Shown piece by piece: positions 51,580-61,705 of a stretch of 64,000 nt of DNA (position 1 is the stretch's first letter; the number at the start of each line of letters is the position of its first letter). Under the pieces are notes generated by a model. It saw only the letters and a list, made by a program, of their open reading frames with translations. It made no database searches and had not been told where the DNA came from. This DNA is from Mucidula mucida. Taxonomy: Eukaryota; Basidiomycota; Agaricomycetes; Agaricales; Physalacriaceae. A program made the position numbers and the translations under genes. Where the stretch lies: positions 225,693 through 289,692 of the forward strand of contig JADNYV010000035.1 in NCBI GenBank assembly GCA_015501055.1. Direction: 5' to 3'.

Positions 51580-52674
51580 ATGCTGCGAAGAGAGGAGGAT
51601 ATTATGTATGAGCATGAAGACGATCTATATCGATTTCCGTGTACCACCACACCCACACCCACACCTACCCCAGCAACAGTCTTCCCGTGCGGCGGCGGCG
51701 GGCTGCTGACGCCCCCACCGTCAGGTTCGATCCTAAAGCGCAGTGTGCCGCTCCCGGACGAATTCCCCGAACATGCATATGGCGGCCTGCTCGACTCGCC
51801 CCTCGTGCGCGTGCGCTCCCACCACCACCACCAACATTCCCCACCGCCGACCCCGCCAGACGACCACGACGTCATCGAGCACACGCCACCGCTGTCGCTC
51901 CTAGACGTCGGCCCGACGCAAGCGGACCTGCTCTCGCCGCTGTCGCCAGAATGGATGGACACTTCGATGCCGCCATCGGACGATGAGCCGGGCGGGAGCT
52001 TTCTCCTCGGCGCAGATATCGGCGTGCAGAGCCCGACGCTCAGCACACTTGCGCTCCCTGATGATCACGACGATTACTATTACCAGCCTGCAGACGTCCC
52101 CGACATTGGCGGGCCGCTGCTTCTCATCGATGTCGATGTCCCCCAGGCGAGGTCGCCTTCCCCCGAGGCGTTCGATTCCGCTCCGTTCGAGTATCCGGGA
52201 GGAGAGTGTCCCCCCGATATGCTCGACGATCTGCGACATCTTCTCGAGCTGCGTCATGCAGACGAGCGATTGGTGCGCACACTCGAGCGGGGCGGCGCGA
52301 GGAAGCGCGCAAAGGAGAGGGCGAGGGAGGTGGAGGCGCTCGTGAGGCTCAAGGTGGGGGGCGAGGCGCCGCCACACAGGGTGAAGAAGGGCAAGACGAT
52401 TGTGGGGAGTATGAAGCAGCTTGTGGCGAGGATGGTGTTTAGGCGGAGGGAGGGGGATGGTACGGTGGGGAGAGAGGGGGGCGTTGTTGGGAGGAGGGAG
52501 TGTGTGGGATGTCCGTCCAAGTTACGGGAGGTGCTGGACATAGAGGAGGAGGAGCAGGAGGAGCAGGAGCAGGAGCAGGAGGAGCAGGAGCAGGAGCAGG
52601 AGGAGCAGGAGGATGACGACGACGACGAGCTCGGGCTCGGGTTGAAGATGGGGGATATATGGACTACGACTTGA
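51580..52674 (+). CDS. Low-complexity protein of unknown function
   Basis: An intact intronless frame of 364 aa (MLRREEDIMYEHEDDLYRF). It opens with Thr-Pro and Gly runs, continues as a Pro/Asp/Ser-rich disordered region with a short His run, and has a basic helical stretch (residues about 220-290: LRHLLELRHADERLVRTLER, then RKRAKERAREVEALVRL). It ends in a Glu/Gln repeat tract followed by DDDDDEL. Third codon positions are strongly G/C, unlike the flanking DNA, which supports coding use. A CT-rich tract precedes the ATG. No family is recognised. It could be a nuclear scaffold-like protein, but that is a guess from composition. Confidence 0.6.
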   Translation: MLRREEDIMYEHEDDLYRFPCTTTPTPTPTPATVFPCGGGGLLTPPPSGSILKRSVPLPDEFPEHAYGGLLDSPLVRVRSHHHHQHSPPPTPPDDHDVIEHTPPLSLLDVGPTQADLLSPLSPEWMDTSMPPSDDEPGGSFLLGADIGVQSPTLSTLALPDDHDDYYYQPADVPDIGGPLLLIDVDVPQARSPSPEAFDSAPFEYPGGECPPDMLDDLRHLLELRHADERLVRTLERGGARKRAKERAREVEALVRLKVGGEAPPHRVKKGKTIVGSMKQLVARMVFRRREGDGTVGREGGVVGRRECVGCPSKLREVLDIEEEEQEEQEQEQEEQEQEQEEQEDDDDDELGLGLKMGDIWTTT

Positions 52675-52932
52675 TGTCGCTTGTTCTGTTGCTGCGAGAT
52701 ACCTCTTTGCTCCCCTTGGATTGTACCACTACCTTTTTTCTTTTCCTACTTACATGCGTTTCTTCTGCTTTGTATTTTTTATATCTAGGAAGGAGGAGTA
52801 ATATATATACTGATCGTGTTTGTTTTGTGGTCTGGTGGGGAGATGTGTACTGCTACTCCTGCAGACGGATGGCTGAGTCTGCATTGCAGTGAATTTCTTA
52901 TTGTATTGATGAGTGTCGCGTGTGCAAGAATA
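52675..52932. other. 3' flank of the low-complexity gene
   Basis: No gene. T-rich sequence consistent with a 3' UTR. Confidence 0.4.
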
Positions 52933-53025
52933 TCTCTGATAGAATATCGGTTAGTACACGCGCCTGTCATTATGTTGTGGACGATGTCTACGCGCGAAAG
53001 CTGGGTTCGACTCCCAGTCAGAGAG
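52933..53025 (+). tRNA. tRNA-Asp (GTC) with a 21-nt intron, possibly decayed
   Basis: Acceptor TCTCTGA/TCAGAGA, anticodon stem CGCGC/GCGCG with GTC, intron 52970-52990 and T arm CTGGG-TTCGACT-CCCAG are intact. The D stem is GAAT instead of GTAT, giving a mismatch, and box A is altered to match. A T5 run follows at 53042-53046. It may be weakly active or a recent pseudogene. Confidence 0.6.
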
Positions 53026-53542
53026 TTGTCAGGGATCTCACTTTTTGTGCTATCCTGACTCCTTACAAGTCATTGCTTGCTGCAAGTAGATTGCAACTGC
53101 CCATATAACGGTGAATTCGACGCAGGTAAGTGGGATAGGGTGGCGCAGTAAACCTCCCGGGGGTGTTAGTAACGGTATCGATACCGACACCCCAGGGGGC
53201 TCAGGTTTTGAAACCATTAGTAACGGTTTTGATACAGGCATGTGTTGTGGCGCCCACCCTGCCGCCTTCATCCCGCCTTACTCCTGCCACCTCTAAGCGC
53301 CAGCGCGCCGGCACGTGTGCTGGTACTGAAACCTACCTCCCGGCCTCCAAGGGTGTAAATACTGTATCAATACTGTTATTTACTGTGCATATCAAAACCT
53401 AGGGTTTACTTCACCACCCTAGTCAGTCAATCCATACTGTTTCTGTGATTTGTGAATACACTAATAATGGATTTTCAGAAGTGGCCAAGACATACTTTGT
53501 GCACCGCCATTGTTTAAGTAGATGCCTAGGCCTTTATAAACA
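53026..53542. other. Spacer with imperfect inverted repeat
   Basis: It contains an insertion-like stretch, about 53,125-53,290, whose ends (GGTAAGTGGGATAGGGTGGCG and CGCCCACCCTGCC...TCATCCCGCCTTACTCC) are roughly inverted. It lies between two related tRNA-Asp units. No gene. Confidence 0.35.
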
Positions 53543-53634
53543 TCTCTGATAGTATATTAATCAGTACACACGCCTTCATGCAATTATTGCATCTGAATCC
53601 GCGCAGAAACTGGGTTCAACTCCCAGTCAGAGAG
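53543..53634 (+). pseudogene. tRNA-Asp-like pseudogene
   Basis: Acceptor and T arm match the Asp family (one change, TTCAACT), but the anticodon loop is CCTTCAT and box A is mutated. The downstream phrase TGCCCGTATAAT...GAATTTTGGCGCAGG matches the one after 53025, so the two units arose by local duplication. Confidence 0.62.
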
Positions 53635-54125
53635 TGACAATGCAAGTGTTTTGCACTTCTGATCTTCCAAGTTATTCCTTTCTATATTGTGACTGCCCGT
53701 ATAATTATGAATTTTGGCGCAGGCTAGCAGTTCTTAACTGTGGCCCGTGGGATGCTATCTGAAGCTTGCGTGATTCCCTTTGCTATTCAATATTGGATTT
53801 GATGATTCAGAACGCTCTGCGCCACACACCGATGCTGTGAAGTGATTATTATGCTTGCCTTCCATGTTGACTCTGAACTTAATAGCGAGTGGCATGCCTA
53901 AATTCTAAATTTTGTTGGGTTTGCTGTCACTGCATTTGTGCAGATGACTTTTTATAATTAGACGCAAACCAACCTAGTACCCTGGCCAGTTTTGGTCTAT
54001 GAATCAACAATCACTGTGCTGGGTGCCTGCTTCTATGATACATAGAAGGAAAATAAGAATAAGGAAACCTAAAGTAGCAAAAATAGTGGGCCTCCGTCAT
54101 TCAAAACAAAGGGAATGTGGTTGCA

Positions 54126-54220
54126 CTCTCTGACTGGGAATTGAACCCAGCTGTTGCGCAATATGTAGCACCCGCACGATTTATGACAGGTGCATGTACT
54201 AACCAATCTACTATCAGAAA
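54126..54220 (-). pseudogene. tRNA-Asp-like pseudogene
   Basis: On the minus strand TTTCTGATAGTAGATTGGTTAGT precedes a preserved CCTGTCA loop, intron-like insert and T arm CTGGG-TTCAATT-CCCAG. The acceptor has a mismatch (TTTCTGA versus TCAGAGA) and box B is altered. Confidence 0.6.
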
Positions 54221-54432
54221 CAGTGTCATTAATTACTTGTGGCTTAGCTTGTACTGCTAAGAAGCCGGGTCCTGTAACAGCAAAATCTGTGTGTACACTT
54301 TTAGTTTGTGGTGTCTTAGATCCAATTGACATTGTCTCTCTCTTGGCATGTTTTCTCAATCTGGTTCTCATCCACTGTATGTGATTCCTTGTATCACATA
54401 AAAAGTGAAGAGACATGCTCCTGTGGTACTCT

Positions 54433-54527
54433 TTGGTGGTATATTGATCATTAAGCGCACTTGGTGAGGTGTTGATGATAACACATTTGGCGCAAAAGCT
54501 GGGTTCAACTCCCAGCCAGAGAGTTCT
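54433..54527 (+). pseudogene. tRNA-Asp-like pseudogene, strongly decayed
   Basis: 5' CTCTTTGGTGGTATATTGATCATTA and 3' AAAGCTGGGTTCAACTCCCAGCCAGAGAG are recognisable. The anticodon region is lost. Confidence 0.5.
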
Positions 54528-54997
54528 CAAATTGCAAGGTAGCTTTTTGGTCACTTTCCACTCATTAGATTACCTTGCTTTGAGTCATGGATATGACTAT
54601 TCCTACTGAAGAATAATGCCTGAAAACATAACCTCAAGTCTGTGCATGGCTGTATTACGCTACACTGAGTTCTTCCTCTTCCATTTGGGACAGTCATCCT
54701 CCTACATCCAACTCCACACATTCTCCCTTACTAGATATACCGTATTCAATGTCCACACCCATTTTTGAGCAAGTCTTCAGGGCAACACTGGGCTTTTGGA
54801 GAGCTCTCAGGGAGAGTGAGGCCTCACCTTATGGCGTGTTTCTAAATCTCAAGCTGCAGGGATACTCAAATTCACTGGGGATGATCATCCGAGTTGGGCG
54901 AGGTCTCTTAGCATGTTCTCTCCTTCTGGCTCCCCCATTTTTGTGATGTGTATCTGTAATTTCAACAATTGGTAATGTTAAACAGCGGATACTCTTT

Positions 54998-55089
54998 GGT
55001 ACTATATTGGTCATTATGTATGTCCATTATATTATTGGGGAAATACTGAATTTGACACAAAAGCTGGGTTTAACTTCCAGTTAAAGAGT
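54998..55089 (+). pseudogene. tRNA-Asp-like pseudogene, strongly decayed
   Basis: CTCTTTGGTACTATATTGGTCATTA at the 5' side and AAAGCTGGGTTTAACTTCCAGTTAAAGAG at the 3' side. A 5'-only remnant (ACTCTTTGGTATAGAG) recurs near 55,328. Confidence 0.5.
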
Positions 55090-55338
55090 GACTGGAAATC
55101 TTTTCTGTTTTGCTGAATTCAAAGTTGTTTGGTCTGATTGCAATGGTCATGTCCTCCACTCTCTCTGAACATGTTCTCTTATTCTAGTATTCTGTTTACA
55201 TGTTTGACCACCCCAGTAGTTTTTTGCACTGTATATCAGCATTTGCATAAGATGGGACAGCACTTCAATATTGGGAACAAGCACACAAACCATGAGACTC
55301 TTTGATAGTGCATTGCTCCCAGTGAATACTCTTTGGTA

Positions 55339-56561
55339 TAGAGTCTGCCACAGATTGGGTAAAATAGCGGATATTCACAACCAATCCCCTACTCAATCCG
55401 TGGATCAGATTAGAAAAAAGTGATCTAATCCGTATGATCCGGATTGGGGCACAGATTACGGGTTCAGCCTTGGAGGTACGGATTATCACCACAATCTGTA
55501 CCCTCAGACGGTTCATTCAGAGGTATTTAGAGGCCAACGACAACCTTAAGGATTTAAGATTGTTAAGAGATCTCAATTCAATCGCTTGGGATCAATCAGT
55601 TGATTCTGAGTGATCGAGTTGGATTATCTCTCTCTCTTCTCTCTACTATTACATCCTTCTCTTCCTCTGTCCCTTGTCTCTGTGCTTTGTGCCTCTCCAG
55701 CTCTGCGCTGGCGCCCAGTACGCCACCCAGCACTGTTGCTTAGTTGAATCAACTTCAAGTTGTTTGTCTGATTACAAAAACAACTTATATTGTTTTTGTA
55801 TCTTGTCCTGTCTTTAAGACAGGGCAGCTCTCTCAACAATGTTGTGCTGCTATACAACAGCAGCAACAACACAGAACACCGTCTGGATGCGCTGAAACAA
55901 CACAACAGGCCGTTGCTATGGCACACATCCTAGTAACGGCCATTGATGGATGTGTAAGCCCTCGGATGGGCAGCAGACGTTGGACAACAATAACAATGGC
56001 CTTCAAGAGGCAATGCAACAATGAGAGAACACTACAATGTGCCGCAGAGCAGGCATAGAAAGTGGAACAGGCAGAAGTACAGGCGTGGCACCTCTGCAGA
56101 CAATGTTGCGCGCACAGGTGCATATTTCTTTCTTATTTCTGTTGACAATGTCCTTTAATGACACTGTCAATGTATTTCATATAGTCTAACCACATTCCAG
56201 GTACCTCATCCTTTTCTTCCACTCCGCTCACATTATGGATCCCTGTTGCCTCGTATTCCTACTGCCACTTCTCATCCTATTGCTTATGACCTACCTTTAT
56301 CCCTTTCCCTTCCATATATATCCTTTTGTTTGTGGTATGCACATCACTCTTTGAGTGTTGCGCGCCGCGTCAAAAAAATTCATTTACCCACCATTATTCA
56401 TAAGTCAGATCCATTACTTAATCTGTGGATTGGATCACCTACAGATTGGATCCTGTAGGCAATTCGTATTGTGGTACGGGTCACGGTCTGGTGCTTGAGG
56501 CCACAGATATCTGTGAAACGGATTGTGGATTGATCCGGTTCACGATCTGTGGCAGTCTCTA
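55339..56561. mobile_element. TIR-bounded non-autonomous element, possibly hAT-like
   Basis: Left end TAGAGTCTGCCACAGATTG and right end (reverse complement) TAGAGACTGCCACAGATCG match at 17 of 19 positions. Subterminal GATCCG/ATCCGGA motifs are repeated at both sides. No transposase is visible inside. The flanks show no matching 8-bp duplication, and the left flank is tRNA-like while the right flank is a retroelement, so the element may be rearranged. Confidence 0.5.
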
Positions 56562-57184
56562 GTGCTGAACACATTGTGCAAGGGGATAATGAGCTGCTAA
56601 GATGACAACAGCCCCAGAAGGTGCAGAATGCAACTACTGCAACTGCCGCATCAAAGGTATTGGTTGGGGAGAGATTGTCACAAAGGGCAATTAAATGGTC
56701 AATAGTAACTGGGTGGCGTTTAGGATGAGGGGTTTAAGCAATTTCTTGGCTAGCCAATGTTTTGAAGAGTGAGAGAAATTTGTCTCCGCCGTGCCACTCC
56801 GCCTTGTTGAGTGAGTGCCAGGCATGGACATCGGTGAGCCAGTCCCCAATAAGTTTGCCAGGCATCTGGCGTTCTGAGTGTCCCTAAGCAGCGAAGGCCT
56901 AGCCAAAGTAAGAAGGGAAATCAATTAAGAAACAAGAATAAAGTATCTCACCAAGAGAAGAAGGGAGGACACTGGTAGACAAGCAGATTCAGGAATCTCT
57001 TGATCATTGCAAAATTGGTAAAAACAAAGCAGGCCAGCTCCATAGCTGATGCAGATTAATTCTTTAAGAGCGTTAGAAGCAAGTTTAAGCATTGCAGAAG
57101 TATCTTTAGCATACAGAAAATAGAGAGCAAAGTCAAAGAATTCAGAATAAGGGGAAGTTCAGCAAAAAAATTGATCTCCAGCTG

Positions 57185-57192
57185 AAACTGGG
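57185..57192. repeat. Target site duplication AAACTGGG (left)
   Basis: Perfectly repeated at 57825-57832. Confidence 0.9.
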
Positions 57193-57824
57193 TAGAGACC
57201 TCAACAAGTAATACTCGGATCAGACCCGCAATCCGAGAGCCGAGTACTCGAGGCCGAAAGGGCATACTCGTGATCCGGAACTTACTTGATCCGTGCTGAC
57301 TTGTGGGTCAAACGAGTCGAGTACTCGAAGACGATCCGGATCAGTAACAAGTCGCAAATACTTGCGGATCAAGCTACATAATATTGTAATAAAACTGTAC
57401 ATAAACGACCACTTTGTAATAACTACTCATCAGATTTACCTTTCCGTGCGGCTTTTTCGTTGAAAATCTGAATTACTTGCTCAATAGGCACAAGGCCTGA
57501 CTTGAAGCAATCCTTCAACACAACACAGGCACAAACAGACTCATCCAAAAGGTTGAAACAATGTTTGGTGACCGTTAAGCCGCCCACCGAAAACATCCGT
57601 TCAACATCCGTCGATGTAGCTAGACTGATCATCAATACTACAATTAGGTACGAGTAAGTGCAAGTACTCGTAACAAGTACTTACCGCTCAGATGCCCTAC
57701 TTGTGATCTGTTTATGACCCAACTCGCTATTGATCGGCGGATCACACAAGTCAAGTAGCCAAGATCCCCGGCCGGATCAAGTACTTGAGTTTCCGCGTGA
57801 CCCGAAAACTTGTTGAGGTCTCTA
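57193..57824 (-). mobile_element. Short hAT element with perfect TSD
   Basis: 17-bp terminal inverted repeats TAGAGACCTCAACAAGT (57193-57209 and 57808-57824) are exact, and the 8-bp TSD AAACTGGG is exact. At 632 bp it is non-autonomous. Both ends carry subterminal GATCCG and AGTACTCG/CGAGTACT motifs, likely transposase binding sites. Confidence 0.92.
57423..57635 (-). pseudogene. hAT transposase C-terminal fragment
   Basis: Encodes SLATSTDVERMFSVGGLTV, then CFNLLDESVCACVVLKDC and GLVPIEQVIQIF, the dimerisation region of fungal hAT transposases. The catalytic part is absent, so the element kept only the last exon. It cannot transpose on its own. Confidence 0.85.
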
Positions 57825-58046
57825 AAACTGGGGGACAATAGAAGGAAGGAGTGATTTTGCAGCCTACTTTGAGCTTGCAAGCCTTCTTTTGACTAAAAGG
57901 TAGGCACAGAGGAGCTGAAGGCATTGATGAGCCTTGCTCCCTACCTCCAGATGCGGATGTTTTACGCGCCGCCAATGGTCTGTAAAATCTAGAAGGGGAT
58001 GTAAGGGAAAAAGGCAAATATAAAACAGACAAGTGTGAGAGCCCAC

Positions 58047-58322
58047 CTAAACATAATAGGCAATGTAGGGTATAAGCTGCTCCGGGAGCGCAAAGGAGGG
58101 TGCCAAGTGTAGGTCTAACAGACCAACATCTCCGTGCAAGATGGGATCTGGAGAGAGTTGTAAATTGCGAGCATGAAGGAGCGCCTCGCTGCACTGGATA
58201 GAGTTGTTGATAGAAATATTTGGGCTGCAACCTTTTTTGAATGCGCCAATCACTCCTTGATTGTCCAAGTTTACCAGTACTGAAGTGTTCTTAATGGCCA
58301 AGCCTTCCAGAACGTACAACAC
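58047..58322 (-). pseudogene. RNase H-like fragment of the YR retroelement
   Basis: Reads VLEGLAIKNTSVLVNLDNQG, then VIGAFKKGCSPNISINNSIQ. This DNQGVIGAF block is typical of the RT/RNase H region in DIRS-like elements. Its frame is lost downstream. Confidence 0.5.
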
Positions 58323-58767
58323 CAGCTCAACTGCCAGGGTCTTGAGCCATCCTATATGCTGGTCTCAAGGTCTGGAAAAGGAAATAAGGACCCATGTATT
58401 CCAGCGTCTGTTAATAACAATGTCTATACCCCACTCCGTAGACACATCCATAAAAATGACCAAGTCAGCGCGCAGCGGAGCCAGAGTCAGGAAATGGAAA
58501 ATATTAGGCTTGGCGAGTTTAGCCTTCCACCATCTCAGATTATTAATAAGCGCCATAGAAGTGAAGCGTCTAGTGTTAGGCTTGCCCATGTCAAAGGATA
58601 ATGAGAATTTAAAGAGGCAAGGTAGTCAGGAATGGCCTAGAGGGTATACAAAGCAAATATGGACCAAGGTGCCCTGTAGAGTGAGTACCACCTCTAGAGG
58701 AGCGCGCGCATACATAAAAAGATTGATAAAAGCTGCCACCCGGTGCAAGTATTTGAGTTGCTTCTCC

Positions 58768-60008
58768 TTAGGAAGACAAACCATAGACACTTGTAGGTCC
58801 CAAAGAAAGCCGATGTAGATAAAGATGAACGCAAAGTCTGTTCACTTGTCCTTGTACCAGGGAATGTGAAGGGTTGCAGATGGTGTTGGTGGGACCACCT
58901 ACGCGGGGACACATACCTTTGTTGGCAAGGATTGCGAAGGTAGGTTTGCCATCCTTGAAGGCACTGAAAGTGCACACGTGGAGGTGGTGTCCCTTCTGTG
59001 CACAGATGAGGCATGTTGTTTCCCTGCCGTTTGAGTTTTCCCTTCAAAAGGATCCCTGTCCCAAATAAAACCAAGAGCCCAAGGAGGAGGAGGACTCTTG
59101 GCGGCGGCGCTCAGCGGCATCTCTCGCCTTCCTCTGGGCTTTGTCGCAAGCTGCCTCCTTCTTAGCCTTAGTCTTGTCCTTCTCGGCAATCTTGTCCTTG
59201 GATTTGCGGACGTCCTCAAGGTAGAGCGCGCAAGAGAAAGCAAAGCGCTGGCCATGGTACTGCTTGCGCAGCTTGATATCCAAGCAGAGGTAAGCAGGGA
59301 GGTTCCTCTTGACATCTGACTGAAGGATAAAGAAGTTGAAGTGGTTTTTCCATCTCTGTAGGAAGGCTTGGTCACTAATTCTTGTCATGAACTCGAGGTA
59401 GAAATGGACGGCATCACACCACTCAGCTTCTTCCAGGTTCTCCTCTTTACCAAAGATGGCCAGCAACACGTCCATTATGTAGACACTTTTCTTGTGTGCA
59501 CGTTAACCCAACTTCTTCTTGGGAATGGAGTCGCCGTCAGACCAAATGTACTTCCTGTTCTTTGCCGTAGAAAGGGGGATCAGAACATACTGCTTGTAAT
59601 GAGCCAGCATCAGGAGTTCCGTATAAATATCAGATGCGGAGGGAACCACGCCTGGTTCTTTTTCCACACCTCTGTGGTTGTCTTCAACTTCATCCTCTTA
59701 ATAGTAGACAAGGGCAACTCTGGCTCCCCCAACGTAGAACTCTTGTTGCCTGTAGAAAACCAATCTGAAATGGCTTTGTGTTTAGTGGGAGTGAGAGACA
59801 TGAAGGATTTAACAATGGAAGTGGGTGACGACAACAACAGTGTCTTGGGCTCGGGAGGGCACTTCAGATTCCCGTGGGTGTCAATCATTGAGAGAAGAGA
59901 CTTGAAAGAGGAAAAAGAAGACTGCTCAGCTTGAGTGGCCAGCATTGAGGAGCTAGATGCAGGCTCTAGTTGCAACAGCGCGGCACCTTGTTGCTGCTGC
60001 CCAAGCAT
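58768..60008 (-). pseudogene. Gag-like region of the YR retroelement
   Basis: Three consecutive frames: a Ser/Gln-rich N-part from 60008; the core from about 59,475 (EEAEWCDAVHFYLEFMTRIS, then WKNHFNFFILQSDVKRNLPA and a Lys-rich coiled region); and a CCHC knuckle CLICAQKGHHLHVC near 58,990 followed by TFSAFKDGKPTFAILANKG. The order matches gag-like proteins of Agaricomycete tyrosine-recombinase elements. Frame breaks occur near 59,610 and 59,050. Confidence 0.55.
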
Positions 60009-60010
60009 CT

Positions 60011-60583
60011 AGCGGGGAGACCGGTCATTGCGGAGAGAGAGAGAGAGATAATGAGAATACACGTCAAAAATGTGTGGACTATGTGTCGAGTGCAAAAATT
60101 TCCGCGACCAATGAGGCTGAATGAGCGAGGATGGGAGGAGGAAGGAAAGAACGAGAGCAAACACAGGTTGGGGGGAAGTGTCAACAAGTTACTATATTAG
60201 GACACAACCCCAATGAATGCTACCGAGTAATATACCAGACCGGAACCTTTCCTTAGCTTGGCCTTACGCCTGTTTTAGGATGCTTGTTCCTCGCGCCCTA
60301 AATGGCGGTCCATCTTGCTACCACTAAGTTTTTTTGAATCACAAAAGTGGCAAGGGCCGCTCCATGTACCTCACACTTGGATATACTGGCATGACATATG
60401 CATTGATCCATTGACCTTCACCGTGAACAGTGCAGCATGTTTGGTATGCATGTTGAAGAACTGTGTTTTTGGATTCAATTTTTTATTTATTTTGTGTTTG
60501 ATTATCCTTTTGGCTCTATCCCGTCGCTGCAGTGCCTTTGGTGCAGTCTATTTCTTCTGATGTTGTGGCTTTTTTGCGATAAC
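60011..60583. other. Spacer before the Gypsy copy
   Basis: No gene. It contains a (GA)n run near 60,035-60,050 and the phrase CACAAAAGTGGCAAGGGCC, also seen near 50,925. Confidence 0.4.
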
Positions 60584-61107
60584 TGTTATGAAGAGCCATA
60601 TTTTTACATTTTCACATCCTATCATATCTTATCTGGGCTTATCTTATCAACGGACTGTTTTATCATCTGTTCCGTCACCAATCACACTCCTTTTCATTAC
60701 CAAAGCCGTACTCATGTCGGACACACGCCCAATACATGGATGACATCATACATGCCGATACCCCATAGACTCCGTATTGTATACACACCATTGACACCCG
60801 TAGCACACATGGTTGTTTCAGTATTATTACTTACATGCAGTTACCACTCATATTTAATGGTTTCACGGACTAGTAGCATACAACACTGGGTCAAGGGCGT
60901 GGAGCACCCCTAGTGGAAACGCGTATCGACAAGGAGTCCCAAACAACAGACTTACTAGTATATAAGCAGTAGTGTAGTATCATTGTACTTTAGTTCCGAT
61001 CTCGTTTATACACCTGGCCTAGCCTAGTCTTACAAATACAAACACTTTCTTCCTTAGTTCTTGTTGTGGTACCTGGTTGAGTCTCGTGGCTTAGTCAGTC
61101 GCTAACA
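60584..61107 (+). repeat. Gypsy 5' LTR of the decayed copy
   Basis: TGTTATGAAG...GCTAACA, 524 bp. It contains TATATAAG and the start motif AGTTCCGATCT at 60992-61002. Confidence 0.94.
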
Positions 61108-61109
61108 GA

Positions 61110-61120
61110 AGATCAGAACT
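61110..61120 (+). promoter_or_regulatory. Self-primer binding site, mutated
   Basis: AGATCAGAACT lies 2 nt behind the LTR. It differs from the perfect complement of the start motif by one G-to-A change at a former CpG. Confidence 0.65.
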
Positions 61121-61705
61121 ACCTTCAACCACCTACTACACATCCCTGATCGTCGATCAGCACTTCGCTGTTTGATCATCACACATTTCCCCATCCCTTT
61201 TCCTGTTTACAGATCGACGGATTCCTAATTCCAGCGCACGTCCGCATACATGTGTATTGGTCCCAGTAGCGCCGGCTAACAGTTAGAGATAACTGCCTCG
61301 GGTGCTGGAAGTAGCCGCTCTCACAAGAACAAACTTTTGGCAGTTGCACTTCAGTGGGCGCTGTTTACGGGTCAACCCCCGTTCCCAGGAAAACTTCGGC
61401 TTACCTCACACTAGAGGGACGTTGGCTGGGCAATTGCGAACTTGTGACGAGCTCTTGGGCTCTGTAGATACATAGTCAGTAGTCGGTAAAATAGCGTAGA
61501 CAGTTACAATACTTACCTACTTTACTTACCTTACGATACACACCATCATTCCCCACCCTACTAAGTCCTGGATTCTATTTCAGATCTAGGCAATTCCCCC
61601 TTATTCATCCAAACCTCTATCCCCTCACCTGTTTCATCCAAATCTGCATCACCCATATCCCCACTTTCACCCTTTCACTCTCCGATCTCATCACCCCGAT
61701 TCACC

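Larger units (their letters stand above)
56562..60010 (-). mobile_element. Relic of a tyrosine-recombinase (DIRS-like) retroelement
   Basis: Pieces on the minus strand follow the order gag, RNase H-like, recombinase. The recombinase piece (56,830-56,580) reads WHSLNKAEWHGGDKFLSLF, then HPKRHPVTIDHLIALCDNLS and FDAAVAVVAFCTFWGCCHL, which resembles the tyrosine-recombinase domain of Agaricomycete retroelements. It stops before the catalytic R-H-R-Y residues, where the TIR element at 56561 begins. The RNase H-like piece (58322-58047) has SVLVNLDNQGVIGAFKKGCS. A hAT relic splits it at 57193-57824. All frames are broken. Confidence 0.55.

Noticed and set aside
55744..56058. A Gln-rich 104-codon frame inside the TIR element
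   Set aside because: The Gln run comes from a CAG/CAA microsatellite and the frame has no transposase motif.
58261..58818. A 185-codon plus-strand frame
   Set aside because: Antisense to the tyrosine-recombinase retroelement relic and without recognisable domains.
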